Origin: Xestospongia muta
Taxonomy: Eukaryota > Porifera > Demospongiae > Haplosclerida > Petrosiidae
Length of the DNA: 64,000 bases
Assembly: GCA_963693285.1 (NCBI GenBank)
Contig: OY848918.1
Location: forward strand, 14,940,263 to 15,004,262
Direction of reading: 5' to 3'
A program made the position numbers and the translations under genes. The number at the start of each line of letters is the position of its first letter. The stretch's first letter is position 1. Below the pieces are notes generated by a model that had not been told where the DNA came from, made no database searches, and saw nothing but the letters and a program-made list of their open reading frames with translations. Below are positions 10,851 to 23,609 of this stretch, one piece after another.

Positions 10851-11116
10851 AGTGTTCATCCACTATTATTTATGATCAAAAAATACCGGAACCTATCATG
10901 TAGTATAATACATGGTTATACATGTTGTATATGCAAATAATAAACATAATACTATTTTGATTACTAATGTATTATGAAATTGATAGTAAAGTAACTACAT
11001 AACCAAGTAGTACATTAGTTACAAAAAATATTATGCTTACTTTTGGGGATTGAGGATGAGCCTATGTTTGTGTGAATTATGTATATATAGTAATCAAGCC
11101 ATCCATATAAGACAAG
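10851..11116. other. Intergenic, no feature seen
   Basis: AT-rich sequence without a recognisable element or frame. Confidence 0.4.
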
Positions 11117-11201
11117 TAGTTCTTGATATAACATGACATATGATGGTATCGCTTAACATCATATAGTGATATCATCATAAGATAAGTTATATCAAGAACT
11201 A
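11117..11201. mobile_element. 85-bp MITE with perfect 16-bp inverted ends
   Basis: tagttcttgatataac at the left and gttatatcaagaacta at the right are exact reverse complements. The core resembles the ends of the 2019-2208 element, so both probably belong to one family. Confidence 0.7.
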
Positions 11202-11675
11202 TCCTATTAACAAGACAGTAATCAATGTTCCTACCCTTACATAACTACAGACAATTATAGTGGCAGTTACTTAAACAATTAAATTTTAGAATTTACTATA
11301 ATACATAACATAATCAAGTAAATAACCTACAAAGATATTATAAAAAGCATCTGCTATATCACTAATTAGTATCCAGCCCAGTATAGGACAGTTTAAGATC
11401 AGCATGTCTTAACACTACCCCTTTAACCCTAAAAACTACAGTGATGCATGAAACACAAGTCAAGCTGATGCTTGCCTCTAACAATGATGATAGATGAACT
11501 AAAAATATCTATAATATAAAAGATATTTATGTAATTTAAGCTACTTCAATATTATTTTATTGTTTACCTGATGATGTCTGACATTAATTACTACATAATA
11601 ATTAAGCTTGTTGTTAATGATTTATTGCATATACTAGAAATATAGGGAATACTATAATAAACCCTAAAATGTCTT

Positions 11676-11730
<55 letters not shown>

Positions 11731-12005
11731 ATATATATATATATAAAAACACTAAAAGAATAATGTTGCTACTACATGTAATACATATAAACAACCTCAA
11801 TGGAGTAAAGCTATGCTTCTGTTGCATAAACATATTGTCATAAATTATTGTTTAGTAATTGTATTGGTATTTGAAAACTATTGAGTGTGATGCAATGAAT
11901 ATGTATAATTCTAGTTTCTATTATAGAAATTTTAATTTATATGACATGGTATGTAATGACATGAGGCTACATGTATTGGTATCATGAATTGAGGTGGGCG
12001 TTAAT
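11202..12005. other. Intergenic with (TA)n tract
   Basis: Holds a long TA run at about 11676-11745 and otherwise featureless AT-rich DNA. The last ~60 bases resemble the promoter-proximal flank of the EF-hand genes. Confidence 0.5.
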
Positions 12006-12696
12006 TACTTGCTCCTATTATTCTTACTACTAGGCAGTACTCATTATCTGCAGATGAAGGTTTGGCAGATAAGTACAAAAATTAATTCAAAAAGAGTCTT
12101 GGTGTTGATGTGAATAAAAAAGAAAAGGCAACTCTCAAAAATGTACATGAACATGTAGATTTGTTTGCCAAAGAGAAGTCCTTTGATCTTAAGGATATGA
12201 AAGCTCTTAGAGATATGCAATATTTATCCTATTGATTCTCAGTTTTACGATGGAATGATATAGTTTAATCAAATTGGTAAAGCTTTTGGATTTCACAATG
12301 GAAAAGATTTGTCATTTGAAAAATATTTTCAAAGTCTACAACCTTGTCTTCAGAATGATAAATTCATGATAATATATTTAAATGTTAGCTGTATTTTAGT
12401 TTTTCAGGCAACTTTTATGTCACTTTCTGATGAGGTTGTTAATGTAACCATTTTTAACTGTCTTGATTTTAATAAAAATGGTTTTGTCTCCTTTGATGAT
12501 TGGCTAAACCATATGAGACTCCTTAATTTTGGCTCAACAGAGAAACAGGGCAATTATTTGATGTATTGGTTATCAATGATGATGGTAAGTTGAGCTGGAA
12601 AGAATTTCTTCCTGTCACAAGTGCTTTCTGGTTTAATACCATAGTTGGTGTTACTACTGACATCATCATCCCTAACTACTGACCATGCAGTTAACT
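12006..12696 (+). pseudogene. Dead EF-hand paralogue
   Basis: Follows the family from mid exon 1 to the 3' end, but is broken in several ways. The first codons are missing. A TAA replaces the Phe-Phe position after HK. The exon 1 donor is gone (agatatgc instead of agacaggt). The first Ca2+ loop is altered (DFNKNGFVSFDDW). A frameshift after STEKQ scrambles the second loop. The second exon and the acceptor before exon 3 are still recognisable. Confidence 0.85.
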
Positions 12697-12699
12697 AAA

Positions 12700-13011
12700 A
12701 TAGAATACTTGAAATCTCCATAATATATGATCAAATAGATTTGTATGCTCCCTCTTTTTTTAATTATAATAAATTGTTGTGGATAAGATGTCTATATGGC
12801 TACCATACAAGTCAAGTTGATGAATCATATGCATTCCTTTGTGACCTTTGGATACAGCATAATGTATTGTCTGATTATATAATATATTACTGTTAAAATA
12901 AATAGACTGGTTGTTAAGCAATAACCAATTCATGATCACTTACATGTCTACAAAATACATTGAAAAGTGTTGAAAACATATACTGTTTTGATTGCTAATA
13001 CAATGAAAGGC
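12700..13011. other. Intergenic, no feature seen
   Basis: Includes a likely old polyadenylation region (aataaattg near 12770). Nothing else is recognised. Confidence 0.4.
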
Positions 13012-14104
13012 ACTAAAGTGCCGAACCTCGCTGTAGTTTCTAAGTTATTTATAAATTCTATGCCAGCTTAGGCCCAGCTATGATGTTGTTATTGCGAGAA
13101 AATTTATTAACATTCCAGAAGGTGTGGTTATAAAATGGCAAGCTTTGTCATTCTGTTTATGCTCATTAATTGTTGCTTGATTTCTAGCTTTGCCATGTTT
13201 GTGAAGCAGTAACTGAATAAGTGATAGTATCATTCAATTCCCAAGCAAGATTTGGTGCTACTTTCGTGATGAAAAGTTTCTCTGAGTCTTTACATGACCC
13301 TTTAAAATCTATCAATATTTCATATACAAAATTTATTGTAACTTGAAGATGAAACCTTCTTTGGAAACGTCCCGTGGTACAAATATAAATCGATATATTA
13401 TCTATTAGTAGCAGTCTTTTCAGTGCTTGGAGACGTTTCCTGAATGCGTTACTTCGCTCCAAGTCCACAAAACATTTTTCAGAACTTTTCTAACGATTAC
13501 TTTGACCAACGGCCTTCTGTCTTGCTGATCCGTATTCCTCTGAGATTGTTTACAACATACTAAAAAATCTCCACGTTAAGTTTTTTACTTTTCGAGAAAC
13601 GGCACTTGACCTCTGCAGCCTGAAAAAATCTATCAATATTTCATATACAAAATTTATTGTAACTTGAAGATGAAACCTTCTTTGGAAACGTCCCGTGGTA
13701 CAAATATAAATCGATATATTATCTATTAGTAGCAGTCTTCTCAGTGCTTGGAGACGTTTCCTGAATGCGTTACTTCGCTCCAAGTCCACAAAATATTTTT
13801 CAGAACTTTTCTAACGATTACTTCGACCAACGGCCTTCTGTCTTGCTGATCCGTATTCCTCTGAGATTGTTTACAACATACTAAAAAATCTCCACGTTAA
13901 GTTTTTTACTTTTCGAGAAACGGCACTTGACCTCTGCAGCCTGAAAATTCTTTTGCGAGTTTTAAGCTTCTGTTTTCCTTGACGATGTTCTTGACACTAC
14001 TGTTGTAAAGTCCACATGCTTTTCTATTCGTTGCTAAACGTTGGTAGCTGCTAATGCTTCGGTTGCCAAGTTATAGCAGTTCAAAAAAAACAACTCTGGT
14101 AACA

Positions 14105-14145
<41 letters not shown>

Positions 14146-14190
14146 ACTACAGTACCCTCGCTATGCGCCCACGCACAGCGAGGTTAATTA
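13012..14190. mobile_element. Non-autonomous TTAA-type element with internal duplication
   Basis: Starts at gcactaaagtgccg followed by aacctcgctg and ends at cagcgaggttaatta. The outer bases form short inverted repeats (cctcgctg/cagcgagg) next to TTAA-like sites, as in piggyBac-type elements. It is homologous along its length to 61183-62076. A ~320-bp segment is present twice in tandem (about 13308-13627 and 13628-13947), whereas the 61-kb copy has it once. A (CA)n run (14105-14142) and a small hairpin (cctcgct...agcgagg) lie near the right end. No transposase is seen. The class is inferred from the ends only. Confidence 0.7.
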
Positions 14191-15100
14191 CTGTGGAATT
14201 GCAGGTCATGTACTTTAAAAAAGACTTCTCGGAAAGGACACATATTTAGTATGCAGGACTGTCCTGTTATAACTTCAATAGTAGCAGCCCTCATGCACAG
14301 GGCATACACCCATGAAAATTATTTTCTAAAATATTGAAATGAGACACTAACCATTGTGCATTTGGATTTAGAGATTGGAGATCAGTAGTGTAAAGATAGC
14401 ACACATGCATATCCATTATAGTATTCATTTTATTGCAAATTCAAAGAAGTGTATTTCTACAGAAGACCGTACACAAATTATTGAAATCTGCTACCTCAAG
14501 AAGATTGATTCAATTAAGGCAAATTGGAGAGAGTACATGCAAACCTACATGAAACTGTTTACATAAACTAACAAGAAAGCCTACAAAACATTAGACAGAA
14601 AAAACACTCATAAAATACTACTAACTTTTGGATTTAATGCTTATTAATAACTACAGAAACCACATGATAGATTCTGTATGTTTTGATCATAAATAATAGT
14701 GGATGAAAATGAGTTTCATCATAATGGTTTCATTGATGAGTACTCATAGATATCACTAATCATGGAAACCTGAACTGAGGCCCATTGGAACATGGAATCC
14801 TGGAACCCATAGTTATATTTTATAATAGTAACACTGAAATAAGTATGTACCATCAATTTGGTAGTTATTAAATTTGGTGTTTATCATGCTGTTATTTATT
14901 GATATATATTTAAATCGTTTTGTTATCATTAAAGCCACACCCACACACTCTATGATACAATTAAGGCCACATATACACACACTCACATATATATATACTT
15001 TTGAGGAAGTAAGCCATATATGCTACATGATTATGGTTAATTAGTCATGCATGTAATCTAATGACTGTAGTCAATCATGACCACATAAATCTAACGTTTC
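14191..15100. other. 5' flank of the third EF-hand gene
   Basis: From about 14640 this is the block that recurs inverted at 3170-4090 and 10086-10850. A possible non-coding exon ends at the donor-like gaggaa|gtaagc (15009), pairing with the acceptor at 15106. The preceding 450 bases hold nothing recognisable; a 63-codon frame at 14375-14566 has no domain. Confidence 0.4.
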
Positions 15101-15124
15101 TTCTCAGGGCTACTACATAAGATA

Positions 15125-15851
15125 ATGGCATTGTTAAGGAGATTACTAATAACTCTTTGTCAACAAAGACATCCTCTTGTGCGTGCTCCTTTTGTCCTTA
15201 CTTCTAGGCAGTACATGATATCTGCAGATGATGGATCATGGACTCAAAAACATAAGAAGTATTTTAAAGAATCATTTGGCCTCGATGAGAATGAGAAAGT
15301 GAGTCTTAAACATGTATATAAAGCAATGGAGAGGCTTGACAAAGAGAAAACATTTGATCCTAATGATGTCAAAGCTATTAAATACAGGTAATATTTTTTA
15401 AATTTTTAAAATGATATAAATTATAAAAATAGTTATGTGAAGTTAATGAACTTTCTTGGAATCAGTGATGGCAAGGAAATGACATTTGAAGAATATTTTG
15501 AAAGTATAAAAACAAAATTTCAGAAAAATGAGGTATATTAAATATTTTATTAACTTTATGAAATATTGGTATATTTAGTCAACCTTAACTTCACTTTCTG
15601 ATGAAGTTTGTGAGGCTATATTTAACTGTATTGATTCTAACAAAGACGGTTTCATCTCATATGATGAGTGGTTGATTTACATGAGGCTCCTCAACTTTAG
15701 TACATCAGAAGAAATCAGGAAAGTATTTGATACATTGGATACCGATGGTGATGGAAAACTGAGCCTGGAAGAATTCATTCCAATTACCAGGGGGTTCTTT
15801 CTCAACACTTCTGAGGCTGCAACCAGTGATAAATTATTTGGGTCATCCTAA
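15125..15851 (+). CDS. EF-hand calcium-binding protein with mitochondrial-type leader, copy C
   Basis: Exons 15125-15387, 15433-15532 and 15579-15851 join to 211 residues. The architecture equals copies A and B but the sequence is clearly more distant: leader MALLRRLLITLCQQRHP, middle EMTFEEYFESI, loops DSNKDGFISYDEW and DTDGDGKLSLEEF, tail KLFGSS. The linker is shorter by about two residues. The start is set by the conserved acceptor-leader arrangement (cttctcag ending at 15106, then ATG at 15125). This copy, not A or B, is the source type of the inverted fragments at 3 and 10 kb. The likely role is Ca2+ binding in mitochondria (inference from the leader). Confidence 0.88.
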
Positions 15852-15859
15852 ATGATCTA

Positions 15860-16735
15860 AACGTAATGTGACATAATAAAGTTTATACCTTTTATCAATA
15901 CTAAAATTGTCAAAAAATATAATAATAATAACCACACCAAAGAAAACCTGTAACAAATGAGTGTAGTAGTTGTAGTGAATGTGACTCTAGGTCACTTTGA
16001 ATAGATTGTTTTGTGTAATATGTCATGACTCTTTAGGTTACCAACAAACTTTACTTTGATATCACATCTTAAAAATGAAGACAATATGGACATTAATATT
16101 GAAAACTTCTACTTTCGTTAACTTAGAAGAGTTTAGCACATGGATAGAAAGCAAGTAAAGAGGAGAATTGTAAATCCTACTATGTACAGCATTCATCAAG
16201 TTGAATGTACAGAGCCACTAAATATCAGTATCTACACTGCAACAGGTAGGAAAAGTAAGGGTTTGTGGAAAAAGTGAGTGACAACTTAAGAGCCAAGGCT
16301 TGTGTAAAACTGGAGCATTATGTATTGCAAATATGAATGTAATGGAAGACACAATACAAGGAGCTATTACTGTAGAGTATTGTTCACATCATAAGTCATT
16401 TTCATTAAACTTGCCCATCTTCTATTTGTAGTGACCGAGTCAGAGAGAGCGGGAAGGGCAAGGAAAAGCCACGAGGAGAGCGAGAAGGAAAGGAATTACA
16501 ACTTTTGGAAAAGTTAAAATCTTTACTCTATTCCTTTTTCTTATCAAAGTTAAAAGCATGCACTTATATACACAAATGATTACGTAATAATAAATTATAA
16601 CACATACGCAATAATGACTCACATTACATAGCATGATGTAACACTGATAACACTAAATAATAACTAGTAATAACTAAATGATAGTATAACTAGCCCATTA
16701 TATACAACATTATAACACTATTCCTCCTGATATTG
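15860..16735. other. Decayed transposon flank and unknown insert
   Basis: Most of it is featureless. A purine-rich stretch (about 16431-16500) interrupts what may be the 5' part of the transposase relic that follows. Confidence 0.35.
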
Positions 16736-17220
16736 AAGATAAGATAGCAGCAAAATTATATGATAGGGTATCACTTGAAAGGATATTAGATGATGTGAAA
16801 GAGACAATGACAAATGGTGAGATTAAATGTGAACAATTACTTTCATACTCAATATTCAGTGACAACTAAATTTAGAGTGTGTAAGAAAAGAAACAAATGA
16901 TCTCTTCTCTTAAGCACATGTGCTTGGGTTGAAGAAATGGCAAGAATGTCATACAATCCTCTACTTTTGTCCAAACCCCAAGGCATAGAGCAGTCAGAAA
17001 GTATGAATGACCTTGTCAAGGATGACTTTCCACTAGTATTACAAACTGAGTTTCAAAGAGATGCAATGGTACAATATGGCAGCAAGTTCGTTTTAATGGA
17101 TGCAACACATGGCACCACCCAGTACGACTATCCATACTTGTAATAGATAACTTTGGAGAAGGATTACCTGTAGGATGGGCCATAAGCAATCGGGAGGGTG
17201 TCACGTTATTGGTACAGTTT
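16736..17220 (+). pseudogene. MULE/ZSWIM-type transposase relic
   Basis: Pieces in different frames read PPDIEDKIAAKLYDRVSLER, then FQRDAMVQYGSKFVLMDATH with GTTQYDYPYL, and, after a +1 frameshift near 17142, VIDNFGEGLPVGWAISNRE. MDATHGTT followed by the V-D-x-F-G-E-G-x-P-V block is typical of MULE-type transposases related to animal ZSWIM proteins. It is a different lineage from the CXXC-bearing element at 4.8-7.8 kb. No inverted ends were found. Confidence 0.65.
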
Positions 17221-17482
17221 TCGAAGGTTGTAAATACACATGTAGGACTCTAGTGACTAGCTGTCCTTTCTCTTTGTTTCTGTTGTTTTCTGACTGTAGG
17301 GTTATTAATAAAATCGGAGAGAGATGGTGAATCTTGCATCAATTTCTATAAAAAGAAAGCTATTATTTTAAAACAACAATCGGAAAAACCAGTACATGTA
17401 CAAATAGGCTCTACATTTACATCACTATAAATTATACATTACCAGTTATACAATAGGAATTATATTAATAACTATCGATTAC

Positions 17483-17594
17483 CTCAGTGTCTTTTAGTTT
17501 CTCTTCCACTTTCTCTAAAGATCCTTTCCTACAGGCAGCTGAAAACAAAGCATTAACATCATCTACCTTCTTTTCCATACACTTAAATAGGAGC
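17483..17594 (-). CDS. Possible single exon, ankyrin-like start
   Basis: Minus-strand open segment bounded by an acceptor (ctatag) and a donor (ctgag|gtaatc). It encodes VDDVNALFSAACRKGSLEKV and then a Glu/Lys-rich helix, which resembles the first helices of an ankyrin domain. No partner exons were found within several kb, so it may be an orphan or dead exon. Confidence 0.3.
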
Positions 17595-17699
17595 CTATAG
17601 TATAAATGATAAATATTGTACATACTAGTCACAAAATCACAATGGATGTCATTTGTTTGTTGGAAAATCAAAATCAAATGACCATATGCCATTTAATTA

Positions 17700-19250
17700 C
17701 TAATAATGATTTGGTGTTTTGCAAAAAGTTGTTATAAATGCGTACCTGTGTATGTCTGGTAACGCTGTTAATATAAGGTTTATTCAATTTTAGGGTATCT
17801 AATTACAATCATTTTGGTAATTTACATAAACTAGATAAAGTTGCTGGCTTGAAAGGAAGACCACATACTGCATATAATTACTTATTAACAGAATCAATTT
17901 AAATACTCTCCATTGAGATGATTGCTCATGAAAATGTTGACCATTATTATACCAATGATCACTGACATTTTAGACAATTACCTTAACACTGTTGTGGAGC
18001 TACTCCTTTTGGTAATGTTGTACTCAGACATCTCATTAAGCTAGTCCAAATTAATAAAACAAGTCACACATAACTTAATGTACTGTAAATTCTATAGTGA
18101 TTGGTATACACTTTTATATTGATTCTCTCTAATTATCAATCCTCAAATAAAGGAGATTACTTATTACTGAATTTTGTGGTAATGACCAGACCAGAAGTCA
18201 GACTTCACAGTCTCATATCCAGTCTTACAAACAATGGGAAACATTGTAGGTCTGGGTATGATACTGTGCATAGCTCAACCTAGACCAATTTTATGTTGGA
18301 TATGATACAGGTAATATACCCAGCCTTATATCAAGAGTATGCCTGCAGCATTATGTAAGTAATTACGTAGCTATCTCAATACTTCTTTGAGTTATATACT
18401 TACTAAATGGTTAACTCTGAGCCAGCTAAGTGCTCTACATCATGCAGCCATGGTTCATGTTTGGTGCAGCAAGTCAGTCCTAGCCACGTGGTGTAGCAAG
18501 GTGGGGCTAATGCTTCTGTTGACACGCCCACAATAAGATGGCTTCTAAGAGAGAGATTTTTGTCATATCCCCTTAATTTATTACATAAAATGTAAGTGAG
18601 AATTAATTTTTTATTAGCACCATTAACATGACAAAACTATTTGTACAGATTAAAGCACAGTATATTATCTATAGTACCAGTATCAGCTTATAATGGAGGT
18701 ATGTGATGTCTGACATTTTTGTCCTTGATCCTGTGACTTTATTGGAACTACTGCTCAACAATAATTATTATTAAGTGGACATCCTCTCATTATACTTTTA
18801 GATGATATATATAGGATAAAGAAAGTCAACTTCATAGACTTAATATGTGGTGATCTTGGTCATTGACTGCTGCACATTCTATGTAGATAACTGTAAAATA
18901 TAGACATTAGAAATGTCTAAATCAATGATCCTGATTTATAACTTTTGATTTTATTTATGTTAAAATTAATCAGTATTTTGTTGTATTGATGGGATTTTAT
19001 ATATTTACTGTTTCAACTAATGTTATGCATAAATTAATGTTTATATTGTTTATTGGAAAGGATACTTAATAAACCATATGGTCGCCGGAATAATTCCTTA
19101 ATTGGTCCAAATGCTGGGCAGTAACTCCACCCATTGTAGCAAGATGATGACATGCTGCAATACAAAGACAGGGCTTCATATATGTGTGATTAATAAACTC
19201 ACATTCAGAAAGACAATGTTCATTGTGTACTAGAAAATATATAGTAAATT
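17700..19250. other. Gene-poor stretch
   Basis: No convincing frame, RNA gene or repeat was recognised over about 1.5 kb. Confidence 0.4.
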
Positions 19251-19377
19251 ATATTGTTGTTACTATCATGGCGCGATCACGATGATCAAATGAGCATGCG
19301 CAGTTCCACTAGCAGCTCCAGTACCGCCAATTTTTTACTAGATAATAATAAACTTAGACACCCTTACTTCATTTTAG

Positions 19378-19595
19378 CCATCTCTCAGTCAGGAAATTAC
19401 TTCTGCAGGGCTGTTAGCAAGACAAGAAGAAAGACCTGGAGTCATGAGACGAGAAGAAAGACCTGGAGTTATGTTGTCGAGTGATGCCATCTCTCTGTCA
19501 AGACGTTACTTCTGCAGGGCTGTTAGCAAGACAAGAACAAAGCGCTGGAGTCGTGAGACGAGTAGAAAGACCTGGAGTCATGTTGTCGAGTGATT
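19378..19595. repeat. Two-copy direct repeat of ~108 bp
   Basis: The segment beginning catctctcagtcagg and ending ttgtcgagtgatg is followed directly by a second, slightly diverged copy (shared core ttctgcagggctgttagc). It also contains a smaller repeat (agacgagaagaaagacctgg). A 76-codon frame (19254-19484) crosses it, but there is no evidence that it is coding. Confidence 0.7.
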
Positions 19596-20099
19596 TTGAT
19601 AGTGATCTCTGCAGTAAATACTGGGACAAAGCTGTTTCTGACTATTAAAAAGTGGAAGACAGTAGTAACAAATACGGTCAGAGTAACAGTACTCCATGTG
19701 TGTTAGTATAGCTAGTTTGTCCCATTTAACTTTTGTATTCAGTGAGTTTTAGTCAGTTTTAGTTTCTTCTTCATTTAGCCTTTATTTAGTGCATTGGTAT
19801 CCTAACTAAGCCTGGCATTTTTCCCTGTAATATTATAGACTTTTGAAACCAGTATAGTTAGTACAATGTAGCAAGTCTGAATAAAATCAGTCAAGTCTCT
19901 TTATTTAGTACAAGCCTGTTTGGGTCTACTTAGTACAAGCTTGGGTCTACTTTGTATTAGTATTAGCTTGTGATGTTCAGACAATTCCTCTTTTCTTGCA
20001 CTTGTTGTGTGTAGAGCATTACAGCATAATAGATCTCTCATTATATTTATAGCCTATTGTCCTTTCATTATAGTAAACTGTGTTTAAAGTATATCTTCC

Positions 20100-21660
20100 T
20101 GCTTATTCCCTATACAACTTGCTGTCTCCTAAATTTTTGTTATGTCTACAGCGTCCCATTGTAATTGTCCTGTCTACTGTGTTTTAATTTAACTGTAATG
20201 TTTGCTATGTCGTAGTCTGTTTTGTCTACTGTTATCTAATGTAACTCCTGCCCAGTGTATCTTAATGTAATTTTCCTGTCTACAGTCTCCTAATTAACTT
20301 TCCTGTCCACTGTCTTTAATTTTATGTCCTGTCTACTGTCTTTTAATGTAACTTCCTGTCTACTATCTTTTAATGTACCTGTCCTGTCTACTGTCTTTTA
20401 ATGTACTTGTCTTGTCTACTGTCTTTTAATGTACCTTCCTGTCTACTATCTTTTAATGTACCTGTCTTGTCTACTGTCCTTTAATGTACTTATCCTGTCT
20501 ACTGTCTTTTAATGTACCTGTCTTGTCTACTGTCTTTTAATGTACCTGTCTTGTCTACTGTCTTTTAATGTACCTATCCTGTCTACAGTCTTTTAATGTA
20601 CCTGTCCTGTCTACTGTCTTTTAATGTACCTTCCTGTCTACTATCTTTTAATGTACCTGTCCTGTCTACTATCTCTTAATGTACCTATCCTGTCTACTGT
20701 CTTTTAATGTACCTGTCTTGTCTACTGTCTTTTAATGTACCTTCCTGTCTACTATCTTTTAATGTACCTATCCTGTCTACTGTCTTTTAATGTACCTGTC
20801 CTGTCTACAGTCTTTTAATGTACCTCTCCTGTCTATGTCCTTTAATGTAATTCTCCTGTCTACTGTCTTTCATTCTTACTACCATGTCTACTGTCTTTTA
20901 ACTTAACTGTTCTGTCTACTGTCAACCATCTGCGTCTTGCCTACTGTGTCATAATATGACTGTCCAGTCTACTGTGTCCTAATTTAAATGTCTTGCCTAC
21001 TGTGTTCTAATGTAGCCATCTTGTTTACTGTGTTCTACCTAATGTTACTGTTCTGTCTAATGTCTCCTCTTAATGGAACTGTCCTGTCTACTGTATCCTA
21101 ATTTAATTTTCCTGTCCTATGTGTTCTAATGTAATGTTCTTAATCTGTCTTCTGATGTAACCATCCTGTCTGCTATGTCCTGTGTCCTGTCTACTGTGTC
21201 CCAATGTGACTGTCCTGTCTACTGTGTCTAATGTAAATATCCTGTTTACCATGTTTTAAAGTAGCAAATCCGTATACTGTAATCTAATGTATCTGTCATG
21301 TGTACTCTGTGCTAATGTATCTGTCCTGTTTACTGTGTCCTAATACTGACTGTTCTGTTCCTGTCGCTTATTGTAACTCTCATTGTATCCCTACAAGTAA
21401 CTTTAGTTCCTTTCCTATTATTGTTGTAAAGTCTATTATGTTCACTGCATCCAGTCCCATTCATTGTGTGCTAATATGTACATGTGCCTAACTATTTGTC
21501 CTTCTCTAGCATAATACATGTTCAACATATCGAAATGTAACTTTGTGTCTTTTGTATATAATTCTCTTATTGTGTTAGAATGTGACCCTGTGTTTTAATA
21601 TAACTGTACAGTTCACTATGTCCTTATGTAATTTAACTGTGTTCTATATAGTATTCCCTT
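20100..21660. repeat. 24-bp minisatellite, homogeneous core with degenerate edges
   Basis: The unit cctgtctactgtcttttaat plus gtac repeats head to tail. The core (about 20290-20870) is regular, with small alternations (ttcctg/acctgt). Both flanks carry decayed units with tactgtgtcctaatgtaa-like text, linking this array to the larger one at 23.6 kb. Confidence 0.9.
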
Positions 21661-22479
21661 GTGTATTGTTGGTAGCATAAACCCCCACCATCCTGGTTTT
21701 ATTCAGACTTGCTGTATTGTATTAAGTGAACTGGTTTCTTGTTGTTTCCTAGAATTATTTATGCTTATATATTGTTATTATGCATGAATACTTAGCCTTT
21801 TCTGATTTTACTTTAATTGCCTCAAAATACATGATCATTTGCCTATTACTGTGCTTTGTGATGTTATATTTCTAGTCATGCTAAACTGGTTGTGAGTTGT
21901 GTATATAACATTTTAACCAATGTTAGCCAACACTATATTTCATTGTGTAGTTATATAGTTACCATCTAAGATGATCTGATCACATCCTGATAACTGTTAC
22001 CTTGTAAGTTCGATGTGTTGTACATGCAGTAGGTTAACATATTCCTGGTGATCTGTGACGTCTATATATGTGTAAAAAAAACACTTACTACTTGTAAGTT
22101 TTACCTCATAACAAATGTTAGTATATAATAGATTTATTGTGTTTTAGGCATATATATATATTATATTTAAGATGTTTCTTTTGGTGGTGAGTTGAGACAA
22201 ATAATGTATTTTCTTTCTTTTCTATGGTTGCTGCTCCATATCATGGATCATCTATCTCCCTGGAGTCTCAGTCTCACCAACATCTTTTAAACTATGTTTA
22301 TAGTGACGTTGGTATTCTGTTTCTACAACAACAAAAAATGGTAGTCTGATACCTGACAACATTTTCTGGTAACAGTTTGTAAGTAGATGTAAGTTCATTG
22401 TTGTAGATGCAGTTGTTATTAATTATGAGCTCTGAAGTTCTGATAGGATGTTTAGGGCCAAAAAGATGCCAGCAGAAAC
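21661..22479. other. Spacer between satellite arrays
   Basis: Non-repetitive AT-rich DNA. No gene is recognised. Confidence 0.4.
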
Positions 22480-23600
22480 AAAGCTATACTGCCTATGAAA
22501 AGGAGAGAAGTTTACATGCTTAGAATATGGAATGAGCCTTTAAGTGCATATATAATTTGATGACTTAGCATTCCTATTAAAAGCCTATAGCATAGGTTAC
22601 TGCCTACGAAAGTAGAGAAGTTTACATGCTTAGAGTATGGAATGAGCCTTTAAGTGCATATATAATTTGATGACTTAACATTCCTACTAAAAGCCTATAG
22701 CATAGGTTTCTGCCTATGAAAAGGAGAGAAGTCTACATGCTTAGAATATGGAATGAGCCTTTACGTGCACATATAATTTGATGACTTAACATTCCTACTA
22801 AAAGCCTATAGCATAGGTTTCTGCCTATGAAAGTAGAGAAGTTTACATGCTTAGAATATGGAATGAGCCTTTAAGTGCACATATATATTCGATGACTTAG
22901 CATTCCTATTAAAAGCCTATAGCATAGGTTACTGCCTACGAAAGTAGAGAAGTTTACATGCTTAGAGTATGGAATGAGCCTTTAAGTGCATATATAATTC
23001 GATGACTTAGCATTCCTATTAAAAGCCTATAGCATAGGTTTCTGCCTATGAAAAGGAGAGAAGTCTACATGCTTAGAATATGGAATGAGCCTTTAAGTGC
23101 AGATATAATTTGATGACTTAGCATTCCTATTAAAAGCCTATAGCATAGGTTACTGCCTACGAAAAGGAGAGAAGTTTACATGCTTAGAATATGGAATGAG
23201 CCTTTAAGTGCAGATATAATTTGATGACTTAGCATTCCTATTAAAAGCCTATAGCATAGGTTACTGCCTACGAAAGTAGAGAAGTTTACATGCTTAGAGT
23301 ATGGAATGAGCCTTTAAGTGCATATATAATTCGATGACTTAGCATTCCTATTAAAAGCCTATAGCATAGGTTTCTGCCTATGAAAAGGAGAGAAGTCTAC
23401 ATGCTAAGAATATGGAATGAGCCTTTAAGTGCAGATATAATTTGATGACTTAGCATTCCTATTAAAAGCCTATAGCATAGGTTACTGCCTACGAAAAGGA
23501 GAGAAGTTTACATGCTTAGAATATGGAATGAGCCTTTAAGTGCACATATAATTTGATGACTTAGCATTCCTATTAAAAGCCTATATCATAGGTCTGGTGC
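22480..23600. repeat. ~110-bp tandem satellite, about ten copies
   Basis: The unit includes gcctatagcataggtt, an aaaggagagaag or aaagtagagaag variant, tggaatgagcctttaag and gatgacttagcattcc. Each unit carries a small dyad (cctat-agc-atagg). Two unit subtypes (aaaggag and aaagtag) alternate, suggesting a higher-order arrangement. The sequence is unrelated to the arrays on either side. Confidence 0.92.
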
Positions 23601-23609
23601 ATTTACTAT

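Noticed and set aside
13184..13789. Two similar minus-strand frames as a gene pair
   Set aside because: They are the two tandem units of a mobile element and share no known domain; treated as element content.
19254..19484. 76-codon frame with Ser-rich and Arg/Lys-rich segments
   Set aside because: Crosses a direct duplication, has no ATG in a good context and no splice partners.
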